Notes: generated by a model not told the origin, from the letters alone. A DNA stretch of 64,000 nt from Macquaria australasica (GCA_005408345.1 SEMN01000539.1:124001-188000); one strand, 5' to 3'; shown: positions 1 to 13,167, counted from the first letter of the stretch. Program-made: numbers and translations.

Positions 1-8
1 TCAGGAGC

Positions 9-10
<2 letters not shown>

Positions 11-39
<29 letters not shown>
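11..39. repeat. (CA)n microsatellite
   Basis: Uninterrupted CA dinucleotide run of about 14 units near the window start. It is a typical teleost microsatellite; no coding or regulatory role can be inferred. Confidence 0.95.
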
Positions 40-41
<2 letters not shown>

Positions 42-2356
42 CATTCTGCCCTACAAGAAAACAGTAATGCTACAAGTTAATGGGGAAAAACTATTTGTGT
101 GTCACCTGCAAACACACTCACGCACGTCCATACACAATTACAAACACACACACTTACATCTTGAAGTAATTGGCCTGTTGAGAGTGAAACCACAGGGCGA
201 TGGTCTGTGGCTCGCTGTGAGTCTGCTCTCTGCTGGACAGATCTGCTAAGATGTAAAGTGTACAGAGCAGGTAGTGGCCATCTCTGCTGTCTCCCTCCTC
301 CCTCTTCTTTATTTTCTAAATATAGTCAAAGACATTTGATTCATAAATGTCAGCACTTTATCTCAGCAAAGAGGCTGAAGTCTAATAAAGACGCAGTCAA
401 GGCCTTTCTCTCCTGTCTCCTTCCAGGTTAGTTAGGGATTCCTGTATCCAAAGCCCTTTTTTCTCCAATGAGAACATTCAGTTGTAAACAATTCTCTACA
501 ATGATGTTCATATTAAACAGATATGAACATCAGGCAGAATGAACTTTCTGCCTCAGTAAACTTTATCCCAGTATATGTTTACACTTTTTCCAACATCTGC
601 GTCGCAAGTTGTGTTTTCAATTCCAAAAAATGCCGTGCAGTTAATTACATGTGATATTTAGTGGCACAGAAACCACTCAGACTCCATCGTGTTCTTAATC
701 CCCCCTGGGCTCAGTGTCTCTGTTGCGTATTGTTGAAGTGGAGTAAGTAACATAATACGGGAATAAAAGAGCTCTGTGGATGTTTTTGATAGACTGTTTT
801 TAAAATATTGACCTTGTTGCTGCTGCTTTGGAGCAAAAATGTATTTAAATTTTAGAACGTTTATTTGTTGGCTACTCAGTAGTTCAAGGACAAGCAGGCA
901 AAATGTTCAAGCTGTGGGAAAGGATCACAATTTATACACTTGTATTGGCAAACCCATTAATAACACATTCATTAGTAGCTAGTTTATAAACTCTTGAGAG
1001 TGAGTGCTTGACATACTATTGGTTATTTTATTGCGCCTGGACTAAAAAGCTCCAACCTTAACCCCCCACTGGCACTTGACCACACGCTATTCCTGTCTAT
1101 CTGTGTGTGTTGATGTGGTAGAGAGTGAAACAATGAGGGGAATGGTGGGAAAGTGGATTATCATTGATAGAGATAAACCACCACTTTCATCTGTCCTTCT
1201 TTCAGTCTGGGCCATGACAAAGTTTCCAGCCACAAAAAGTTTTTGATGCCTTGATTGCGGTGAAGTTGGAATCTGGGGCCATATAATTGGAACATTGGGT
1301 ATTAGATTCATATAAAACAATACAAGTTGGAACCCTTGGGTTTTTTTTCTAATGGATATGGTTGGCGCTGGGACAGAGCACAGCTGGGAGGGCTTCAAAA
1401 GTGGGCATTTAACAATACAGCCTTAGACACTTTCTCCGCTCTCTCCAAAAAGGTTTTCATTAGTCTGCTTTGGAAAAATGTGGTAAATCGTTTTTGACAA
1501 ATTTGCAAGGTCAGAATGTCAGTGCTTTTGTTAAAGTCTCTTCACCTTAGGTAGTTTGACATATATATTATTATTTTTAAAGTACATCTGAGCATGTTAG
1601 AAGGGAAAAACAAGGATTATGGATCACTGTAGGACCTCATTAACACCATTCTTCTGTAGGTTTTTTCCTTCAAACGTGTTGCTACATTTAGAGCAAATAC
1701 CATTGTTATTTAAGAGTTTTAAATCCTGCGTCTGTGAGCTTTTAAAATGTGTTTAACTGGATGGTTCCTACTTGATGAGCGACCATTAAACATACAGCAC
1801 ACTTACATTACAGCTTTTTCTGGCTGTGATGACAAACTCTCTCAAACACACACAAGGGAGTGGATTTATAAGGGTTAATTGGCCTTGCTAATGGCCACAC
1901 TACATGTGATGCACATAATGTTGAGGATGTGGGCCTCTCAGGCAGAAAGCAAGACCACCATTGATACACCACCTCCCGGGAAGACACTGCTTTGACTTCC
2001 TGTGAGAATAATATCATGACATACACAATGAAGACACTGTATGCAGGAAAGAAGGAATGGGGATTTTGTTCTGTTATGTTTGTTATACTGGTGACATTCA
2101 GTACAGTTGTGAAGTGGGAGGAGCTGCTGGTTCCAAAAGAGTTTTTTGCATCAGTTTGGCACTTTGCTGTAACTTCTGTTGCTATGGAGAAAAAGTCAGA
2201 AAAAATCAGACTCTGATTGGACATTTCTTACTGACATTCACCTTAGCCAAGGTAGACTTTTGTCCTTATGTTTTTATGTACACTTTCTTGTACTGTTGAC
2301 TGCTTATCAAACAACCAAATATTTTTAAACACCGTTCCACAACATTGTGTCGGAAG
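40..2356. other. unique noncoding stretch, no gene seen
   Basis: AT-rich sequence without recognisable genes or repeats. Short open frames of up to 138 codons occur, including overlapping frames on opposite strands around 1.8-2.3 kb. None has family motifs, and the pairing of frames on both strands argues against coding. It is intronic or intergenic by appearance. Confidence 0.6.
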
Positions 2357-2715
2357 TAGGCTGCAACTAATAAATATTTCCATTATCAATGAATCTGTAA
2401 ATTATTGTCTCGATGAATTGATTATTTGTTTGGTCTATAAAGTATCCGGAAATTGTGAAAAATGCCCATTACAACTTCCCAGAATGCAAGTTGACATCTT
2501 CAAATGTGACCCAGATGTCTTCAAATGGAACCCAGAGATATTCAGTCTACTATCATAGAAAACAGAAGAAAAAGCTGCAAATATTCACATTTGAAAAGCT
2601 GGAACCTGTGAATTTTTGTCAGTTATGCTTAAAAAATTACTTGAAAGTAAGCAGTTATAAAAAATTAATTCTGTCGATCGCCTAATCAATTAATCGACTA
2701 ATTATTTCAGCTTTA
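2357..2715. mobile_element. hAT-like non-autonomous DNA transposon (fish MITE family)
   Basis: About 360 bp. The left end reads taggctgcaactaataa and the right end reads attatttcagctttac, so the two ends are imperfect inverted repeats built on GCTGCAACTAAT. Interior phrases such as 'gaaaaatgcccattacaact', 'agatattcagtctactatca' and 'caattaatcgactaattatt' match my memory of a very common teleost hAT-type non-autonomous element. The copy is diverged. I see no clear 8-bp target-site duplication. It encodes nothing, and short open frames across it are chance. Confidence 0.7.
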
Positions 2716-2985
2716 CTCAAAAATGTCTATGCAAAAAATGAGCAAGTCTTTTACTTCTGGAACCCTGGACACCCAAAATACAGTAACTGTAACTTCTCCC
2801 ACTTTTTAACCCTGTTCAAGCCATTAAGCCAACTACTCAGGTAAATCAAAACAAGTGAGGGAGAGAGATGCTTGAATGAAAGACAGCAATTCAAGCGAGA
2901 GAAGCAGACAGAAAGAGAGAGTGAGAGAGAGTTCAAACTGATGAGTAAAGCAGTAAAGGCAGCAGGGGAAAAAAACATATGTAGG

Positions 2986-3031
<46 letters not shown>
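2986..3031. repeat. compound (AC)n(AG)n microsatellite
   Basis: About eight AC units pass directly into about fifteen AG units. The AG half is a homopurine/homopyrimidine tract that could form triplex DNA. Confidence 0.93.
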
Positions 3032-3033
<2 letters not shown>

Positions 3034-3891
3034 TCAATTCTGCACCACGGAATTGCCACCAGTTACGGGGAGACTCCTCTCTTTTAGGCTCAATGATCCC
3101 TCTAAATGTTAATGTCACATTCACATCATTCATCATTGGTGTCTGTGATACTGTGTATATTCTTCATAAAACACAGGCTGTGGTCCAGACAGGGGATATG
3201 TGAAAAGGCTCAAGGATGGGTTGGAAACAGACAGAGGATAAGGGTTTCGCAAGGCAGTAGCAAACAAGGACTTTGTTAGTTTTGGCTGATAGATAGGTCA
3301 GTTACAGAGAATCCCTCATTAGCCAATTCCCAGCAGCACGTTATCGCCTCCGTGAGCTTTATTTAATCTTTGTGGTAATTTCGTTAAGTACTGTATCTTT
3401 AAGAAAGTTTAAGTACTGGGGCTGGGGTAACTGGGGGAATGTATAACATTCTCTTTTCACACATAAACACACACTATTAATTCCTCTCTTTACCACACAG
3501 ATGTCTCATACATAAAAAAAGGATCTGGACACAGCAGGGGTGCATGTTTCTGTTTAGGGTTGAAAATAGACCAAAACTTTGGTGAGTAGGGAGGAGAGGA
3601 GAAAAGAGGAGAGGAGCCGTTAAAAAGACACGATTTTTAATCAATATCCACATAATGAGAAACTTACTGTAATGGAAACATTCAGCAGAGGCTTCAGAAG
3701 TAACATGACTAATGTCCAAGTCAGCAGTGAAAGTTTTACAGCAGCACAAGATCTGAAACAGGTTCTTTAGAGAACAGGAGTGTCCAGGCAGCTTATGAGT
3801 TTGTAGCGTACAACAGCAAAGTTAATATGCACTCTGTCTGACTGAGTCGTACCTGCAGGACATTGCTGTTTATAAATCAATTCTCCAGTAA

Positions 3892-3909
3892 TGTGTGTGT
3901 GTGTGTGTG
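3892..3909. repeat. short (TG)9 microsatellite
   Basis: Nine TG units followed by GA-rich sequence to about 3932. Confidence 0.85.
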
Positions 3910-4204
3910 AGAGAGGGAGAGAGCGGGAGAGAGCTTGTGGAATTAAAGCAGACCCTGGGATGGACAGAAGCTACAGAGGGGCAGAGAGGAATTCAGGGTT
4001 GCAGAGATAGACCGTAGGGGCTCCACTTTGTAGACAGGTGGACAGGTAGCAACAGAGGCCTCATTGTCCACAGCTTAATCAGGCAGGCAGGTGTGCCGCT
4101 CAGCACTCGCCTCACCCCAGCAGCACAGCGCACTCCTTGACTCTATGCGTCCTCCTGGCCATCTCTCCCCTCATTCAGTCTTATTACTGCAGCTCAGTGT
4201 GCCT

Positions 4205-4400
4205 GCAGTCATGGCTAGTAATATTAATATTGCTTTAATATTAATGGATTAGAAAATAATAGTTGCTGTTATTGGAGAGATTGCTACAGCATGAGGTATC
4301 ACTTGAATATGAGATGTGCCATGGACTCATGCAGTCATGGAAATTAATTGGCCGGTGTTGAGTGCATAATTATTTTCAGTTATGCACACATGACTGTGAG
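4205..4400. promoter_or_regulatory. TAAT-rich candidate regulatory element
   Basis: Contains two copies of the palindrome TAATATTAAT (4219-4228 and 4236-4245) and further TAAT/ATTA cores, including attaattgg and gcataattatt downstream. Such clusters are typical of homeodomain-bound enhancers. This is inference from motif density; AT-rich DNA yields such motifs by chance, so confidence is low. Confidence 0.22.
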
Positions 4401-4625
4401 GTGGAATTTTCTGTTGCTGAAATAATGTAGTCATGCAAGTGAGGGAGTGAGTAAAATTTACTTTAAAAGAACGTCAGAGAGAAATAATGATGAAAAAAAT
4501 CCAAAGCAATTAATGCAGAGAGCAGAGGAGAAAGAGAAAGGGGGTGCAGTGAATGAGTGAGATATAGTTGTAGATATATTGCAATTTAAGCCGGCGATTC
4601 TGCCAAGCCAGGTCCAGGTTGATAA

Positions 4626-4922
4626 ATCTGTCAGCAGTGCGGCCAGGCTACACAGATCCAGGTTACTGTAGGACTTGACTCTGCTGCTCCCCAGCTGGCT
4701 TGGACCTCATCCAGAACCTCAAACTATATCCTGGACGGGCTCCAAGCCTCTGGTCTGTCCTTGCCCAGCCTCAGCCCACACCCCAGCCACTACGAGCCGG
4801 ACGTCCTCTTGGCACTGTGCCTCGCAGCTATAGTCTCATTCTGTGGACGGTTCAGCTTCTGTCCACTAGCCTTCCTGCCTTCAGCATTTGTTGATGGTAA
4901 TGGAAAATTTGCAAGGATTTCC
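4626..4922 (+). other. open frame of about 99 codons in a GC-richer block; possible exon, unidentified
   Basis: An open frame without its own ATG runs from just after a TAA (4623-4625) to a TAG (4923-4925). It carries an acceptor-like site, ctgctgctccccag, ending at 4694. Translation after that site includes NYILDGLQASGLSLPSL and HYEPDVLLALC. A second + frame is open over 4700-4894, so frame choice is not secure. A donor-like GTAATG follows at about 4897. I recognise no protein. The block stands out in base composition from its AT-rich flanks. It could be an internal exon, a conserved noncoding element or chance. Confidence 0.2.
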
Positions 4923-4925
4923 TAG

Positions 4926-7900
4926 TGATATTAATAATTCCCTACTAACACTTTTTCCGGGATTTGAAGAAATTATCTTTCTGTCTCCTCTCACTAATTT
5001 CTTACAAATCCTAACTAACCCTAAGCCAGCTCATTGCCAAATATATATTTTTTAAGAAGAACAACCAAGGGAAGACCTGTGGGTGTTACAGACCAAAATA
5101 GAGAATGCAATATTGTAACAACCTAATATAATTCAACTGGCCCTCTTTTGTAGTTTTCTGAGATGTACTAAAACTCAGAACAGTTTACTGGTGTCCTCTG
5201 TTGCACGGCCTTGACTCCACTTTCAGAGCCAAAGCAGGATCGTGTCTTGGGGACTCTAGCTCTAAATTTTGGGATCTGTCGGTTAGAGTCTGGTCACACT
5301 CTTATTTAACCTGTGGTGAGGTTCTGGACCTATTACTGTCCAAGTGGCCACGAGGCCTTTCAGTGGTCCAGCTCATTGTGTTCTGGTGGTTTGCAGACCT
5401 TAGTCCTCACATAGAGGGTTTCACGGCAGCGCTGTTGTTTGTCTGGCCGCAGCTACATGCATGCTTTCAATCTGCAGGCTGTGTTTCGGAACAGTTAATG
5501 CTCTGTGGTAATTTGCTTTTTTTTTTTCTGTCCCCAATCTTATCCAACAGTGATGCAATAGAGATGCAATGCTCCTATCACAGCCCATCAGCTCTGTGCT
5601 GTGTGTAAGTAGATGTTACAGGCGTACGGCTCATTTGCAGTGTAGAAAGGCCTCTTGTTTAGAGTATTATCAGAGCGAAGAGACAGCTCTGTAAGAGCTG
5701 TGAAACTGACAAGAGGCAGGCAACTGTCAACATGTTCACCTTACTTTAACACTGCTCTCTCTTTACCTCCCCTGTCTCCTCTACAGGTCACTCATTAAAG
5801 CTTTCATTAGATGTTAACCAATTTTCTCAGAAGCACGTGTTGTGGTTCGGTCTTCTCTTTTTGGTTGACGATACATTTTTGATTTCATCCCCAGAAATTT
5901 TATCTCGTGTAAGAGCACTTCAACTCTTATATAATAAAAAATGATTTGGTTCCTCAATTATGTTTTTGAAGATGGTACAGGATTTCCACGTATATTGCAG
6001 TTTCATAGATAAATTGTAGAAATGGTTTAGAGAGGGAGGCCAGTCAAGACCAAGTCTGCTTTGGATACGTTAAATGGAATTGTACCTGGAAAAAAATTAG
6101 TGCATTTGAAAAAAAATAAGCAGTAACATTAGATTTAATTAAAGAAATCAAATTTCATCTTGTTAACCATCATATATATTTAAAATGTCATGAACTGGAA
6201 GATTTGAAATCCTTTAATGGGAAACATTTATATTTATCACCACTCTGCTCCACAATAAATGCCTTTATATTCAATATTTTAGGAAAGCAATGTTATCATA
6301 ATGGTAATTGACTTTCTGAAAGTATATGTCCCACTGTTCTTTGCCACATGGCTGATATTGTCTCCAGGTACATAGCAGACAATAACACAACGGTTTCCTT
6401 TTTCTGCTTAAATAAACGCTAGCAGAGTAACATAAATTATTGTGCCTCAAATTGCATGTTGTAAATTGCTGTTGCAGCTGAGTTTCATGAAAACACGTCT
6501 TGGTTGTGCACCAGACAGAGAGTAACTTTGCATCCCTCTTTCTTGTTAGACAGCAGAAGTTGACTGTTGCTATCGGGTTTCAATTTGTATCTCAGCTCAG
6601 GTTATTTTTAGCTCTGTTTAGGTCCACTGCCATGAGAAGTGTTCTCAGGTTTTGTATGGTGTACACAGGCTGTACAGTGATGTCTGGAAAAGCTATTGTT
6701 TAACAGGAGCCCCATCATTAATTGACAGGCCGGACAGTATGACAGTATTGTGAAATCTAACAGTGATCTTCAGGCGGTTCACTGAGCCATCATCATCATG
6801 TCAGAAATACCTAATCCTTCTAGTGACACCAGCTCTTGTGAGGTGTGAGGAAGTATCCCAGGCTCTGTCTTCACTCTTTGAATATCAATCAGTGCATTAG
6901 ATGACAAGTGGATGCTGCCATTCTGATTCAAACAGTCATTAACAATGCTGTCCTTCCTGTTGACTAATGCATAAGAAATGTGTCAGCGCTTGAGAAAATT
7001 ATATCCAACCAGGCATCCCCAGGCTTGTAAGAATCAGTGACTGTGAGGAGGACAGATGTTTGTTTTTTTTACAGGATTTTCACATTAGTCTGCGTCAAAC
7101 ACAAACACAACATTGTGAGTAGGATAATACATACGCACCCTGCAATACTCTGGGATTATCTATGAACTCTCTCACACATCATACCTACAGAGTTCTATAG
7201 TGGTGTATTTAATCACACTTAGATTTATCTTGTGCGTATAGGGCCCTGCATAGTAAAATCTATAATAAAACTAATTGTATATGTGCTTTTTGTCAGTGTG
7301 TTTTACGAAGGCACATGTTTGTTTATAGACGTATATTTGGCAGTGAATTCAGATGTCAGCATGAGCTATAGTGTGTTTATTTAAACACATAACATCCATT
7401 CCAAATTCTTCTATACTGTTGTTTTTACAAAAGATCAAACATAAACAGCACTATAAATGAGGAATTATTACAGCTGGTAAAACATCATCTTGTTATGATG
7501 TCTTGAGGAAGCTTGAGAAGAAGGTCAAAAGGAGACAATCATGTTGCTACGTCATTACATTTTTATTACAAATGCTGTACAAATGCCAAGCTTAAAATTA
7601 GTCAGCCTAATGTTGAATTCTACCTACCTGCCACTTCAGAATAAAGCGATTTCACCATGGCCTTTATCACCATTGTAGCTGACATATGTTACAGTGGCAT
7701 GCCTAGGAATTGCTCTGGGATTAAGGTCCTCAGAAAATCATTTGCTCTGCCAGAGTTTAACATCTTACGTTACAATCCTAGAAAAGAAAACTGAAATTCC
7801 TGCTTTCTATGGATGAGCCAGTCTGTAACTTGCAGGGGGTATTGGTGGTGCAGAGCTGGAGACTTGGTCAGGCTGCAGACAGTCAGATGTATTCAGGGAA

Positions 7901-8220
7901 AGTGTCAAGTGGAATAATTTACGTCAAGAAAGCTGCAGTGGGAGATATAAAATAAAATGTCTTACGAGAGAGAGAAAAGTTGCGAGAAATATCAAGAAAA
8001 ATATAGTTAAACTCAATGATGGGGACAAGGGAGTGACCTATTGCAGGGTCAAGTAGTGAAAATTTTGGCTCTGCAGGTTGGGCTGTAAAGCATTATATAT
8101 AGAGAAACCATTTTGAAGAGAGCCTGAGAGAAAGTAGAGTAGAGGCAGTCCTTGTGCAAACCAATCAAGCATCAACAATAGGGTTTTTAAAGTTCTTATG
8201 GCTAATATGTTTTAGCAAAC
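4926..8220. other. unique noncoding stretch
   Basis: No gene or recognised transposon. A strong polypyrimidine-AG site ends at about 5786 (ctgtctcctctacag), but every downstream frame lacks coding character and no donor fits. The part at about 6760-7030 is high-complexity, with octamer-like and TAAT motifs (gactaatgcataag), and reads like a conserved noncoding element; conservation cannot be tested here. Confidence 0.5.
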
Positions 8221-8224
8221 ATTT

Positions 8225-8870
8225 GCCTACTAACACTAATCCAGAAGAAACAGGCATCCCATTGGAGTTTCTCCTCACTTGTCAAATCTACGTCTGGTAT
8301 TCACTGGCGCTTTACCTTGATTTGGTCCAACAACTACTAAAAACACATAACTAAGGCTCTTTAGCTTGCTAGATGCTTGACTTTCTTGCTGTGCTGGGTA
8401 TGTATATAGTTGGCTTGCGTGAGCCACTGGGACTAAACCAAACAAACTAGTTGCTGAAAGACCTTTAGACTTCAAAGGATGTGCAGTTCCAGCATTCTCT
8501 AACATTACAGGGAGACACTGGATTTAGTGTTAATATCAACAACCTGGTGGAGCTTGAAACGGCAACTCCAGTGATGTAGAATTGCCACTCCATAAATTTA
8601 GGGGACTCAACAGAGACAGATTAAAAGAAGAACTGTGAAAATAGGAGCAGCAGAGGCCGAGATATCCTGACTTAGTGTCTAGTATGGGTCAAGCTCCAGA
8701 AACGCCAGATCTGTCATTTCCCATAATGCAACTCCAAAGCATCTTTTATTACCCCCCCCTCTGCCTTCTAAATGCCCACTTATTTCAAACCCCACATCTC
8801 CAGTTTGTAATGCAGGCCACGAATCATTGAGTCCAAGCCGTGATAACCCTTATGACATCATCAGCAGGTT
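8225..8870. repeat. probable old interspersed fish repeat
   Basis: Phrases such as 'aacaacctggtggagcttga', 'aagctccagaaacgccagat' and 'catttcccataatgcaactc' match my memory of repeated fish genomic sequence. I cannot define termini or class. It has no coding capacity beyond short chance frames. Confidence 0.35.
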
Positions 8871-8880
8871 TGTTTTACTT

Positions 8881-10495
8881 TGGAAAGTGTCCTCCAGAGC
8901 CACAGAAGATATTATTCAACTGTTTTCACAGGCTGTGTAGTACTCCTAGTGACCGATAACCTGAACTTTATGTGTAAAATTGCTGGACTTCCCCTTCAAG
9001 AAAAGCATGATATACATAATCAGCACTCAAGAGAAGCTGTTTTATTGCTGTGTGTACATGAACGTACATTTTGTGTGCATATTTATGTGTGCATGCATGT
9101 AAGTAACAAGTTCCATCCATTGATCGTGCACGACATTTAACAAGGCCTCCTTATCTTTCTCATTCTCCCTTTAACCTGTATTGTACATGAACTACTATTT
9201 TGCGTGCAATTAACTTCCCCACAGCAAAGTATGTGACTGAGGGGAAGACTGGTGGGGTTGATGAGAGGCAGTAATTGAATGGGTGAGTAAAAATGGGTAA
9301 GGAAAAGGTAGAGTCGGTGAGTGAGGGAAACAAAGACGCGGGTCAGGGAAAGTCAGCGAATGTCAGCACATCCAAATCAGATGCCGGGCCCTCACCCATG
9401 ACCTTGGCACAGTTGGATTTGCAGCTCTGAAAACAGTAAGTATGTTGGTGAGAGAAGAGAGATGGTCTGTCCTAAAACCACCACTATGAGTCACTATGAT
9501 TCACCTTGTTGCTCTTGAATTTCTTTTTTTCAGTGCAAAGAATCCCGAAGAAGTTTAAACTCTGCCCTCCTGTTTAATTATAACACGAATACAGATGTTA
9601 TATTTGTGTGTGTATTTTAAAGCAAATAAGTGAAGCTGATTTTGGATATATTTAAATGAGCTACAGAGCATTTAGCTTCTCAGCTTCTTTTTCTGCAATG
9701 TAACTGCTTATTTTAGCACTCCTCTCACCCTGTGTTGCGTGTGTGAATGTGTGTGAGCTTTGTTGTTATTCATTTGTCTTCCCTGTGGTTTGAGTTTGAA
9801 GTATTTATTGATGTTGGGTGTTGATTATAGTGTGTTTTTAGATTTAAACCTGTCAGAGAGTAATAAGTTTCTGTTGATATTTCTAGACATTTATTGTTAT
9901 TGTTAGTTGTGACTATTGAGCTCTGGAAGATTTTTTCAGCTCTGAGGACTGATTGTTAAGGTTTTTGTGAGAGGCCCGATGACTACTTCTGTGTGAATGT
10001 TTGGCCACTTTGTGGCTGTCAACTTGTTATCATGCTACATTGGACCACATCTTTATAGAGCTTTAAAGTCACAATGAAATCAAAAAAGACTTTTTTACCA
10101 TGTCACCCAGTTTTCAGCTTTTAAACCCCTCACACCCAACATTGGATCCATCTTTATGATTGCATATTGTGCTGCCAAGCATTGTTCAAACCCACAGAAC
10201 ATTATTTTAAGATCTTTAACTTTTATTGAATTCTATAGGAAAGTGCATCAAACATCACAACACCTCTATATTCCATCTGATGTTGTGTGAAGTGTGAGAT
10301 ATTTTAGCTTCAGAGAAATGTTGTCACAGATACAGAATATACCTGTACTATATGCTGCACTGCTCTAAAGTATGTGCAACATTTTTCTATCTTTAATGCT
10401 ATGTAAATGCCCTCTAAGTTTTTGACCATTTAAATTACATGTATATTCATCTATAATTGAACAGTTTTAATTATTGAAAATTATTATTTTTATAG
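8881..10495. other. unique noncoding stretch
   Basis: No supported gene. A 45-codon frame (ATG 9293 to TGA 9430) lies in a slightly GC-richer patch and is followed by a perfect donor-like GTAAGT (9436). It encodes a Lys/Ser/Asp-rich peptide with no recognised relative. Otherwise AT-rich. Confidence 0.5.
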
Positions 10496-10496
10496 A

Positions 10497-10570
10497 TGTT
10501 AGAGTGGTATCAATCATCTCATCTAACGCTCTGCAAGAAAGCGAATAAGGGTATTTCCCAAATGTTGCCC
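10497..10570 (-). repeat. fragment of dispersed fish repeat (same family as 19517-19800)
   Basis: Read on the minus strand it matches the start of the family seen at 19.5 kb: 'acatttgggaaatacccttat', then a cgctttcttgc segment, then 'gatgagatgattgatacca'. Only about 70 bp of the 5' part is present. The 60-codon + frame overlapping it is therefore repeat-derived. Confidence 0.55.
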
Positions 10571-12944
10571 AAATTTAACACAATCAAATCACTTCCTCTG
10601 CGCATACAGCGGAAAAAGCTACTGCCATCCGTCTCATGTCTGCCGAACAGTTATTGTACAATGCAAATGAAAACGTAATTTGAGCTTGCGTTCTTTGTAG
10701 TCATGCTACATCCATGACCAATTGTTGAAATGCTTTGAGCAATGCTTTGGTGCATTTCCACCTGGATTTTGATGTGGTTAAGCACTGATTGTAATCAAAT
10801 AATTTAAGCTAAGTGATATTGCCAGTTGTGCATGGTGTATTTAACTTGATACTTATCAAAGCAAATATTGTAAAATAACAACAAATTGTTCAGATGAATA
10901 AACGGAATTTTTTCCAGATTGCAAATAGATTTTCAATACTGAATCCAATTTTGCATCGTTCCAAACATTTTGATCAGCTCCCAGGAAAATGTTTCAGTAA
11001 ATACAAAATTTCCAATTAAAATATGGTACCATTTACAGTGATCAAACAATGCAGGAGCAAACAAGGGGCTCTTTGAGAAACTTTGAAAAGGCCCTTTTAA
11101 AAAAAAAAAAAAATTCATTCAAACCTTGAGATTAAATAAGCTGTTAAATTATAGCAATCAGGCAAACTATTAGAATTTTGTTAATTTTGGCTTTGCTGCA
11201 AGGTTTTGGTTCTTAAAGGTCAAAATGCCTTCAGATGTGGCAAATGCACATATTCATCCAACAATTTGTTTTTGCAAGCTTCTCATATTGTATTCCTCAA
11301 TCTGGAAGCTGATAGTCCACTGCCACTGCTTCTCTTCCACCCTTACAGAGCAGAGTCCATGTGACCAAACTTTCCAATTTATGGCTTATATTTTACATCC
11401 TTATTGAAGCCCTTGGAGAGGCATATTCATGGTTCTGTGCAGAGGTCAGGTTTCAGCCTTTATTGCCTAGGTAAAGAAAACACACTGAAGAATGTTTCAG
11501 GCCTGAATGATTGTCAGCTCTTGCAGCGGCATGAAGACAAAACAGGAAGGCCTCTGATGGTTTTTTATTAGCAGGAATCACTAACAGTGCCAGAGACTCT
11601 CTCTTATAAAACATACTGTATAACCCTGCTGGATCCTCTGCTCTGATTGGCTGGTGTGTTGTCATCACCAATCTAATGTGTTTAACTCTTCATATGTTAA
11701 ACATCTTCTACTGTTCATATCACAGAGATTGAGGTGATGTGTGATCCTCCACTGACTACTGGTAACTGTTTTGCCAGTCCTTGCATTTCAATGGTGGTAT
11801 TACTTCACAGTGTGTGCTGCTGTTTTTTGTTTTTTATTTGGCAAAATGTTTTCCAGTTGATTCCTCTGTGCATGACAGTGCCTGTTTGGGACTGTTCAGC
11901 ATTGGAATCCATTCAGTTGCCTGACAGGCAGGTGACGCTACACAAGCTAAACAAGGAACTTAAACAAGGCCAACATGGACAGCTTCCCACACCACAGCTG
12001 AGGCAGGGGAGTAGTCTGTATGGACATGGTCCACAGCACAGCCTGGCACCGATGATGAGGTATAGGAACATTACCGAGATGTTCAAGCACAACGAATGGA
12101 TATTAAGCAGCAGGATGAGCTCAAGTTGCCAGTATGTCTCTGCTATCCCTTAATTTTCTAGTGGTCAAGACTATTTAGAATTAATAAGGGGTATTGAAAG
12201 GATAATAGTTATGTCTGTACAGCCAAAATATAACTGCTGCTACTTCAGACGGCAGCATAAAATGGCTGTTTGGTGCAATCATCAAAAAGGATTCCTTTTA
12301 TAAATGTTGACCGTATCTTGTATGCATTTCTTGAACTAATGTACACAAGTTACTGACATTTCATACATGAAAATTTCCAGTAGTGTGCAACAGGAAAATT
12401 GCTAAGGAAGGCACAAAAGCACATAGGCACACAGCGATCTCCTAAAATGTGTGAAGTCTTACTTAAAGCCAGTTGTGTCAAAATCTAAAGAGAAATGCAA
12501 AATCCCATATTTCCTCTGACAAGTATTGTTACATCTGTTGAACACTTGTCTGGAACAATAACAGGACTTTTCCAAGAAGTATGGAATTCATTATGCAACC
12601 TCAGTCACATGATATCCTTATGTTTTAATTATTGTCAGTAATTTAAAGTGGGTCATATTAGTCATAATCAATGAACTATAAAGCTTTGACCGCTCAGCGA
12701 CTGGTGAGCTACATAAAGATCATCATTTCTCTGAAGAGAGATTTAAATGACATTAGCTGTATTTAATCTAATCTGCAGTCATTTGTTGAATTTAAACTCT
12801 GGGTATGTGGAAAGAAAATATTTAAAGTGATAACAGGTAGCCTGCTGTCTCTCCTCATTTTTCATCTCAATTTCACTGGGGGTAGAGCCAAGACACACAT
12901 GAGCTTGACTGAATAAGAAATACACCCAGACCTGAATGCACTAC
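10571..12944. other. unique noncoding stretch
   Basis: AT-rich, with a poly(A) run at about 11100-11113. A 139-codon frame at 11734-12153 has no recognisable domain and no convincing splice context. No gene supported. Confidence 0.55.
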
Positions 12945-13070
12945 CAGGATTCCCACACTCCTGGAAAATCAGGAAAAGTCATGTCATTTTAAAATTATAT
13001 TTTCCAGGCCTGGAAAGGTTATGAAAAATGATCAAATGTAGAAAGGTTTTAGAAAGGCCTTAGAATTTAA
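12945..13070. repeat. short dispersed fish repeat relic
   Basis: The motif series 'cctggaaaatcaggaaaagt', 'ttccaggcctggaaaggtta' and 'agaaaggccttagaattta' resembles a common teleost repeat built on 'tggaaaagtcatggaa' units. Class and ends are not determined. Confidence 0.4.
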
Positions 13071-13167
13071 TTGTATTCTCTTTTTGAATGCTGTTCAATT
13101 TGGAAGAAACATTTGGCTTGTTTTGAAATAGTCCAGACCTGTTGGAGTGAAATACAGTTGGTTGCAC

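Larger units (their letters stand above)
2716..4200. other. noncoding stretch with short simple repeats
   Basis: Contains a compound CA/GA microsatellite (2986-3031), a purine-rich tract near 3590-3620 and a TG/GA run (3892-3925). No gene seen. The open frames reading Ser-Leu or Arg-Glu repeats on the two strands are translations of the GA repeat. Confidence 0.6.

Noticed and set aside
5750..5800. Strong polypyrimidine-AG acceptor
   Set aside because: No donor at a sensible distance and no coding-like frame downstream.
10496..10678. 60-codon + open frame
   Set aside because: Overlaps a minus-strand fragment of a dispersed fish repeat.
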